Assembly (NCBI GenBank): GCA_900772475.1
Contig: CAAHEI010000058.1
Location: 1 to 6,382, forward strand
From: Clostridia bacterium
GTDB lineage: Bacteria > Bacillota > Clostridia > TANB77 > CAG-465
Reading direction: 5' to 3'
DNA length: 6,382 nucleotides
Shown here: piece after piece, positions 1 through 3,852 of the stretch
Layout: the number at the start of each line of letters is the position of its first letter
How positions within the stretch are numbered: the stretch's first letter is position 1
Program-made: the position numbers and the translations under genes
Notes under the pieces: generated by a model
What the model saw: only the letters and a program-made list of their open reading frames with translations
The model's database searches: none
What the model was told of the DNA's origin: nothing

Positions 1-1
1 T

Positions 2-2125
2 AATCATGGAGACCAAATAGATTTAACAGGAGGAAAAATAACACTAACATATACAGATGGAACAACAAAAGAAGAACCAATAACATCAGCAACAATAACT
101 GAAAAAGATGGTGGGACATTAAATATGAACCCAACAATCTCAGAATATGGAAAAGACAATAAAGTAAGTAAAACATTAACTTTAAAATATACTGCAAGCA
201 ACGGAATAATAGGAACAACTAGTTATCCTATAACAATAACAAACACAATACAATCAGTTGCTATAGAGACATTACCAACGAAAGTAAAATATAATGTTAA
301 AGAAACATTAGACACAACAGGTGGAAAATTAAAAATAACAAGGGCAACAGGAACTACAGAAATAATAGATATTACAAAAGAAATGATAAGTGGATTTGAT
401 TCAAGCAAAGAAAATACAAAATTACCACTAACAATAAGTTATACAGAAAATGGAATTACTAAAACAACAACATTTACTGTATCAGTAGAAGATCCAATAA
501 CTTCTATGGTAATGAAAACAACCCCAAAAACAGAATATAAATATGGAGAGCCATTAGATTTAAGTACTGGAGTAATAACAGTTGTAAGGCCAAGTGGAAC
601 AGAAGATAAACAAATTACAGAAGAAATGGTAACAGGATATGAACCTACAAAAATAGGAGAACAAGAGTTAACAATAACATATGGCGGACAAGAATTAAAA
701 TATAAAGTAAATGTAAAAGATTATATAACTGGAATAATACTAACACCACCAACAAAATTAAAATACGAATATGGCGAGGCTCTAGACTTAACAGGAGGAA
801 ATGTTCAAGAAGTTATGGCTAGTGGAGTAACTACTTCCAAGGTAGCACTTACAGACAGCCAAATAACAATAAATGGATATAACCCAAAACAAGAAGGAGC
901 ACAAACTATAGATGTTATATACAAAGGACAAAAAGAACAATTTGGTGTTATAGTAGAAAACAATATACAATCAATCATAATGAAAACAACTCCAAAAACA
1001 GAATATAGATATGGAGAGCCATTAAATATAGCTGGAGGAACAATAGAGACAATAAGAAGTAATGGAGCAAAAGAAACTATAAATATGACTTCAAGTATGG
1101 TAACAGGATATAATCCTAATAAAATAGGAAAACAAAAAATAACGGTTACATATAAAGATAAAACAACTTCATATGAAGTAGACGTAAAAGATTATATTGA
1201 AGATATTGATATTGTAAAACCAAATAAACTAGTATATAAAATAGGTGAAAAAATTGATTTAACAGACGGAAAAGTAAAACCAATAATGGCAAGTAAAACA
1301 GCTACAACCCCAGTAGCAATGACAAATTCTGAAGTACAAATAGAAGGATTTGATACAAGTACAGAAGGTGCAAAAACAATTAAAGTAACATATAAAGGAT
1401 ATACAAAAACATTTGGAATTACAGTAATTGATCAAACAAGTAGTATGACAATAAAAACATTACCAAATAAATTAGAATACAAATATGGAGAATCATTAGA
1501 TTTAACAGGAGGAACACTTGAATTTAAAGAAGGTAATGAAACTCAAATAATAAATATAACACAAGATATGATTACAGGATACAATTCAAAAGAGATTGGA
1601 AATCAGACATTAACAGTAACATACCAAGGTCTTACTCAAGAATTCATAGTTAATGTAAAAGATTACATAGCAAAATTAGAAATTGAAAAACCGAAAAAAA
1701 TAGATTATGAATATGGAGAAAATTTAGACTTAACAGGAGGAAAGCTATCAATAATAACAGCAAGTGGAAAAGTAGATGAAAAAATCGACATGACATTAGC
1801 TATGGTATCGGGATATGATAAAATAAAAGAAGGCATACAGACAATAACAGTGGAATATAAAGGATTACAAGGAGAATTCCAAGTAAGTGTTAAAGATAAA
1901 ATAAAAGCAATAGCATTAAATAATGAGCCAAACAAAATTAATTACAAAAATGGTGAGGCAATAGATATAACAGGAGCAACAATTAATATAGTTAAATCAA
2001 GTGGAATAAAAACTATTCCAGTAACATACGACATGATTTCAGGATATAATCCCCAAAATTCTGGATTACAAGTTGTTACAGTAACATACGAAGGATTTAA
2101 AACTAAGTTCCTAGTATCAGTAGCA
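2..2125 (+). repeat. Tandem Big_3-like domain array with two-domain super-repeat
   Basis: Domain starts fall near bases 2, 266, 515, 743, 983, 1214, 1454, 1685 and 1919. Alternate domains resemble each other more than their neighbours. The domains at 515, 983 and 1454 open with KTTPK/KTLPN and contain MVTGY or MITGY. Those at 743 and 1214 share an MASxxxT insertion and an 'xGxxTIxVxYKG' close. The 515, 983 and 1454 spacings are 468 and 471 bases. Bases 512-556 and 980-1024 differ at only 2 of 45 positions. This suggests growth by duplication of a domain pair. Confidence 0.8.
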
Positions 2126-2689
2126 GAAAAAGAAAAACAAGAACAAAAACAAGAAGAAATAAAACAAGAAGACTCAAAAGCAGTAATAATGAATAAAACA
2201 GTAATAATTAATAATAGCATAAAAGAAGATAAACAAGAACAATTACCTGAAGAAAAAGTTGAAACCCCAATCAACGAAGACAAAAATCAAAACCTTAATA
2301 CTAATTCAACAAAAGAAAAAGAAAGGGTAACACCAGAGGTAAAAGATGAAAAAATAAACAGAAATAAACAAATAGCAGCGGCTATTGGAATAGCAGGATT
2401 AATACTTTTACTACTATTACTATTCTTTAAACGTAATGTTAAAATTTATGTAGAAGAAAATGGAGAATTTGTATTAGGTGGAATAGATAAGTTAACAAAA
2501 AAACATCCAGAATTAAATATTGACGAATATTTAGATGGAGAAACTTATCCTAATAAAGTAAAAATACATTTAAGTGACAAGATAAGTGAAAAACTAGACG
2601 GAAAAGAGATTAAAATAAAACATAGAGGAAAAATAATAAAAATAAAAGTAGTTTATGAAGATAAACCATATGAAATTATATTAAAATAG
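2..2689 (+). CDS. Large surface protein of tandem Big_3-like Ig domains, C-terminal membrane anchor and cytoplasmic tail (5' end outside window)
   Basis: The frame is open from base 2 to the TAG at 2687-2689 (895 residues). The first ATG, at 125, lies inside a domain, so the true start is upstream. About nine Ig-like domains of 76-83 residues begin near residues 1 (partial), 89, 172, 248, 328, 405, 485, 562 and 640. Each carries a (Y)xYGExLDLTGG-like motif, a [S/T]GY[N/D/E] motif and a closing TVTYKG...VxVKDYI stretch. This matches the bacterial Ig-like group 3 (Big_3) family, common in Gram-positive surface proteins and adhesins. A Lys/Glu/Gln-rich linker (709-790), one hydrophobic helix (791-809) starting IAAAIGIAGL, and an 86-residue charged tail follow. 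No LPXTG sorting signal is present. A signal peptide, expected upstream, would place the Ig array outside and the tail in the cytoplasm. The ectodomain has no Cys or Trp. Ligand unknown; an adhesive or stalk role is inferred. Confidence 0.9.
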   Translation, partial: NHGDQIDLTGGKITLTYTDGTTKEEPITSATITEKDGGTLNMNPTISEYGKDNKVSKTLTLKYTASNGIIGTTSYPITITNTIQSVAIETLPTKVKYNVKETLDTTGGKLKITRATGTTEIIDITKEMISGFDSSKENTKLPLTISYTENGITKTTTFTVSVEDPITSMVMKTTPKTEYKYGEPLDLSTGVITVVRPSGTEDKQITEEMVTGYEPTKIGEQELTITYGGQELKYKVNVKDYITGIILTPPTKLKYEYGEALDLTGGNVQEVMASGVTTSKVALTDSQITINGYNPKQEGAQTIDVIYKGQKEQFGVIVENNIQSIIMKTTPKTEYRYGEPLNIAGGTIETIRSNGAKETINMTSSMVTGYNPNKIGKQKITVTYKDKTTSYEVDVKDYIEDIDIVKPNKLVYKIGEKIDLTDGKVKPIMASKTATTPVAMTNSEVQIEGFDTSTEGAKTIKVTYKGYTKTFGITVIDQTSSMTIKTLPNKLEYKYGESLDLTGGTLEFKEGNETQIINITQDMITGYNSKEIGNQTLTVTYQGLTQEFIVNVKDYIAKLEIEKPKKIDYEYGENLDLTGGKLSIITASGKVDEKIDMTLAMVSGYDKIKEGIQTITVEYKGLQGEFQVSVKDKIKAIALNNEPNKINYKNGEAIDITGATINIVKSSGIKTIPVTYDMISGYNPQNSGLQVVTVTYEGFKTKFLVSVAEKEKQEQKQEEIKQEDSKAVIMNKTVIINNSIKEDKQEQLPEEKVETPINEDKNQNLNTNSTKEKERVTPEVKDEKINRNKQIAAAIGIAGLILLLLLLFFKRNVKIYVEENGEFVLGGIDKLTKKHPELNIDEYLDGETYPNKVKIHLSDKISEKLDGKEIKIKHRGKIIKIKVVYEDKPYEIILK

Positions 2690-2768
2690 ATTGTCAGTGC
2701 GCATACAAAATTTCCGAACTCTCCATTTAAGCGCACAAAATGGAGAAAAGGAAATTTTGTAGGCAATC
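2689..2768. other. 80-bp imperfect palindrome with potential loop-bulge pseudoknot (structured RNA or palindromic mobile element)
   Basis: It starts on the last base of the upstream stop codon. Three nested stems are visible. GATTGTC (2689-2695) pairs with GGCAATC (2762-2768), with one G-T pair. TACAAAATTTCC (2704-2715) pairs perfectly with GGAAATTTTGTA (2750-2761). TCTCCATTT (2720-2728) pairs perfectly with AAATGGAGA (2738-2746). The loop (2729-2737) contains GCGCAC, fully complementary to GTGCGC (2697-2702) in the 8-base 5' bulge, which would form a pseudoknot. The fold works on either strand, so orientation is undecided. No T-run follows on either side, so it is not a standard intrinsic terminator, though it may protect or end the upstream mRNA. 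I do not recognise it as a named RNA class. A REP/MITE-like element is the main alternative. Confidence 0.7.
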
Positions 2769-2842
2769 TAATATGAATATAAAATAACTATGTATATTAT
2801 ATGTATATAAATAAAAAATATTAAAAAGGTATATATACCCAA

Positions 2843-2868
2843 AATAAAAAAGTCCAAAAAAAGAGCTT
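2843..2868 (-). terminator. Degenerate minus-strand terminator-like hairpin (unit 1)
   Basis: On the minus strand an imperfect AAGCTC/GGACTT stem with a T-rich loop is followed by TTTTTTATTTT. It is the weakest copy of the array, and its stem contains mismatches. Confidence 0.4.
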
Positions 2869-2880
2869 ATTAAGCATATC

Positions 2881-2905
2881 AAAAAAAAAGCCCCAAAAAG
2901 GGCTT
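2881..2905 (-). terminator. Minus-strand intrinsic terminator-like hairpin (unit 2)
   Basis: On the minus strand AAGCCC (2905-2900) pairs with GGGCTT (2893-2888) across a six-base loop and runs directly into seven more T residues (2887-2881). This is a textbook intrinsic terminator for leftward transcription. No leftward gene is visible, so the function is uncertain. Confidence 0.6.
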
Positions 2906-2922
2906 GCTAAGCATACCCAAAT

Positions 2923-2947
2923 TTAAAAAAGCCCCCAAAAAGGGCTT
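2923..2947 (-). terminator. Minus-strand intrinsic terminator-like hairpin (unit 3)
   Basis: The same AAGCCC/GGGCTT stem (2947-2942 with 2934-2929, read leftward), a seven-base loop, then a T-run (2930-2925) continuing into AAAT. It is the second strong copy of the array. Confidence 0.55.
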
Positions 2948-3046
2948 GCTAAGCATGCCCAAATAATTTTATTAGCTTAGCATGCCTAAGAGAATAGGGC
3001 TAAAAAGTACAAAAAGGATAAAAGAAAAAAATTGCCTTAAAATATA

Positions 3047-3075
3047 TTTACTTTTATTTTTAAAAATGATAAAAT
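3047..3075 (+). promoter_or_regulatory. Sigma-A-type promoter with extended -10 for the PepSY membrane protein gene
   Basis: A -35-like TTTACT (3047-3052) is followed after 17 bases by TAAAAT (3070-3075), preceded by TG at 3067-3068 (TGATAAAAT, an extended -10). Transcription would start near 3082, giving a leader of about 20 bases ahead of the ATG at 3101. In such AT-rich DNA chance matches are common, but the spacing and position fit well. Confidence 0.6.
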
Positions 3076-3100
3076 AAAAAACAAAAGAGGAGAAAAATAA

Positions 3101-3490
3101 ATGAAGGTAAATAAAAAATTTAGAAAAATAATAAAAAAAATATTCAGACCATACAATTTAGCAATATTTGGATGCATTATAGTTATTTTAGCATCAATGT
3201 TTGTAATATTTAAACCAGATACCAAGAATACGACTACAGAAAAATCTAACACAAAAACAGAAATTATAAAAACTGAGGAAAAAGAAATTACAGAAGAAAA
3301 CGCAAGAAAATTAGCCAAAAAACAATTTAAAAAACTAGGCGAAAAAAATATAAAAGAAAAAGAGCTAAATGTTGAAAAAATCCAAAGAAAAGGTGAAGAA
3401 TATTATTATATTACTTCAGAAAAAAACACATTGGAAATAAAAATTGATAGTGGTAAAATTACAAGAGTAAATAGTGTTGCAGTCGAATAA
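3101..3490 (+). CDS. Small single-pass membrane protein with extracytoplasmic PepSY-like domain
   Basis: The 129-residue protein starts at ATG, with a strong GAGGAG (3087-3092) 8 bases upstream. Residues 1-19 are highly basic (KKFRKIIKKIF). Residues 20-37 form one hydrophobic helix (LAIFGCIIVILASMFVIF), followed by a Thr/Lys/Glu-rich spacer (38-61). Basic-before-helix topology puts the C-terminus outside. Residues 62-128 read as a PepSY-like domain: an ITEENARKLAKKQF helix, a central strand around EEYYYITSEKN, then LEIKIDSGKITRV, matching the family's closing 'vDa.tGkil' strand. PepSY domains occur in peptidase propeptides and small envelope proteins, often proposed as protease inhibitors. 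The partner here is unknown. The gene seems monocistronic, with its own promoter and a terminator starting about 50 bases after the stop. It is separated by 411 bases from the upstream gene and 359 from the downstream one. The family call rests on pattern recognition only. Confidence 0.88.
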   Translation: MKVNKKFRKIIKKIFRPYNLAIFGCIIVILASMFVIFKPDTKNTTTEKSNTKTEIIKTEEKEITEENARKLAKKQFKKLGEKNIKEKELNVEKIQRKGEEYYYITSEKNTLEIKIDSGKITRVNSVAVE

Positions 3491-3536
3491 TTAAAAAACA
3501 AATATAATATGTTTAGTGGTTGTTAAAAATCCGAAT

Positions 3537-3568
3537 GAAAAATGAGTGAAAATTTCACTCATTTTTTT
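3537..3568 (+). terminator. Intrinsic terminator of the PepSY gene, probably bidirectional
   Basis: TGAGTGAAA (3543-3551) pairs perfectly with TTTCACTCA (3553-3561), realistically as a TGAGTG/CACTCA stem with an A/T loop. Seven T residues (3562-3568) follow, and an A-run (3538-3542) precedes it, so it could also work leftward. It lies about 50 bases after the stop codon. Confidence 0.85.
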
Positions 3569-3763
3569 GCGTAAAAAAGTTGAGCAGAGAAAATAAATGT
3601 TAAAAATCGGTAAAAAACAAGGTAAAAATAATATTTTATGAAATATATAAATGGTGTGTTTTAAAGTAATAAAAAAATAACAAAAAAGAAATATAAATGT
3701 AATAAATAGTAAAAGTCTTTTTATTATATGTATATATATACGACAAAACGGTTAAATTCAAAG

Positions 3764-3780
3764 TTGTAAATGAAATACAA
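3764..3780. promoter_or_regulatory. Operator-like palindrome over the -35 box
   Basis: TTGTA (3764-3768), seven bases, then TACAA (3776-3780) form a 17-bp dyad covering the -35 box and upstream spacer. A repressor bound there would block the promoter. No regulator gene is in the window and I cannot name a matching family. Short AT-rich dyads also arise by chance. Confidence 0.3.
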
Positions 3781-3792
3781 TAATGGTAAGAT
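3764..3792 (+). promoter_or_regulatory. Sigma-A-type promoter with extended -10 for the large secreted protein gene
   Basis: TTGTAA (3764-3769), a 17-base spacer, then TAAGAT (3787-3792) preceded by TG at 3784-3785 (TGGTAAGAT). The start point would be near 3799, leaving a leader of about 50 bases before the GTG at 3850. The layout resembles the promoter proposed for the preceding gene. Confidence 0.6.
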
Positions 3793-3832
3793 ATAGTATA
3801 TATTTAAGAAAATAAAAATTAGAAAAATAAGG

Positions 3833-3852
3833 AAGGAGAAAGAAGAGCCGTG
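3833..3852 (+). promoter_or_regulatory. Ribosome binding site and GTG start of the large secreted protein
   Basis: AAGGAG (3833-3838) lies 11 bases before GTG (3850-3852), a slightly long spacing. The frame has a TAG stop at 3820-3822 and no ATG until 4153, which would remove the signal peptide. GTG is therefore the only sensible start. Confidence 0.8.

Larger units (their letters stand above)
2821..3002. repeat. Tandem array of about 40-bp hairpin units
   Basis: Units read A-tract, AAGCCC, short A-rich loop, GGGCTT, GCTAAGCATRCCCAAAT. Clear copies start at 2888 and 2929 (period 41), with a diverged copy at 2850 (period 38). Two degenerate edges flank them: GGTATATATACCC at 2828-2840, and TTAGCTTAGCATGCC with GGGCT at 2972-3001. 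In the 2929 unit the GGGCTTGC arm (2942-2949) can instead pair with GCATGCCC (2953-2960), with one mismatch and a TAA loop. Each unit therefore has two mutually exclusive hairpins. GCTAAGC (2948-2954) can also pair with GCTTAGC (2975-2981). The stretch between the palindrome and this array (2769-2820) is plain AT-rich sequence. Confidence 0.75.
3491..3849. other. Intergenic region between the PepSY gene and the large beta-helix/RCC1 gene
   Basis: It holds a terminator (3537-3568) at the left and a promoter with an overlapping palindrome (3764-3792) at the right. Between them, about 3569-3763 is AT-rich with no convincing ORF, RNA gene or riboswitch. The only structure I see there is a simple GTATATATATAC palindrome at 3730-3741, probably just low-complexity sequence. 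Confidence 0.6.

Noticed and set aside
125..127. ATG as the start of the first gene
   Set aside because: The same frame is open back to base 2 and encodes a matching Big_3 motif (DQIDLTGGKI) upstream of this ATG, so the gene begins before the window.
2249..2263. LPEEK in the linker, or the LPTK and LPNK stretches in the Ig domains, as sortase signals
   Set aside because: None has the LPxTG pattern directly followed by a hydrophobic segment and short basic tail; the only membrane helix comes later with a long tail.
2689..2768. Palindrome as an ordinary intrinsic terminator of the first gene
   Set aside because: Neither strand has a T-run after the stem, and the fold with its loop-bulge complementarity is far more elaborate than a terminator needs.
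2850..2960. CRISPR-like array with regular spacing of 38-41 bases
   Set aside because: The whole unit repeats, only A-rich linkers lie between the conserved parts, and there are no unique spacers of constant length or cas genes.
3037..3318. Leftward open frame of 93 codons antisense to the PepSY gene, upstream of the minus-strand terminator-like hairpins
   Set aside because: It would start with TTG, I see no ribosome binding site, and its hydrophobic, Phe/Ile/Val-rich translation is what an AT-rich gene gives in antisense. The rightward gene has much better signals.
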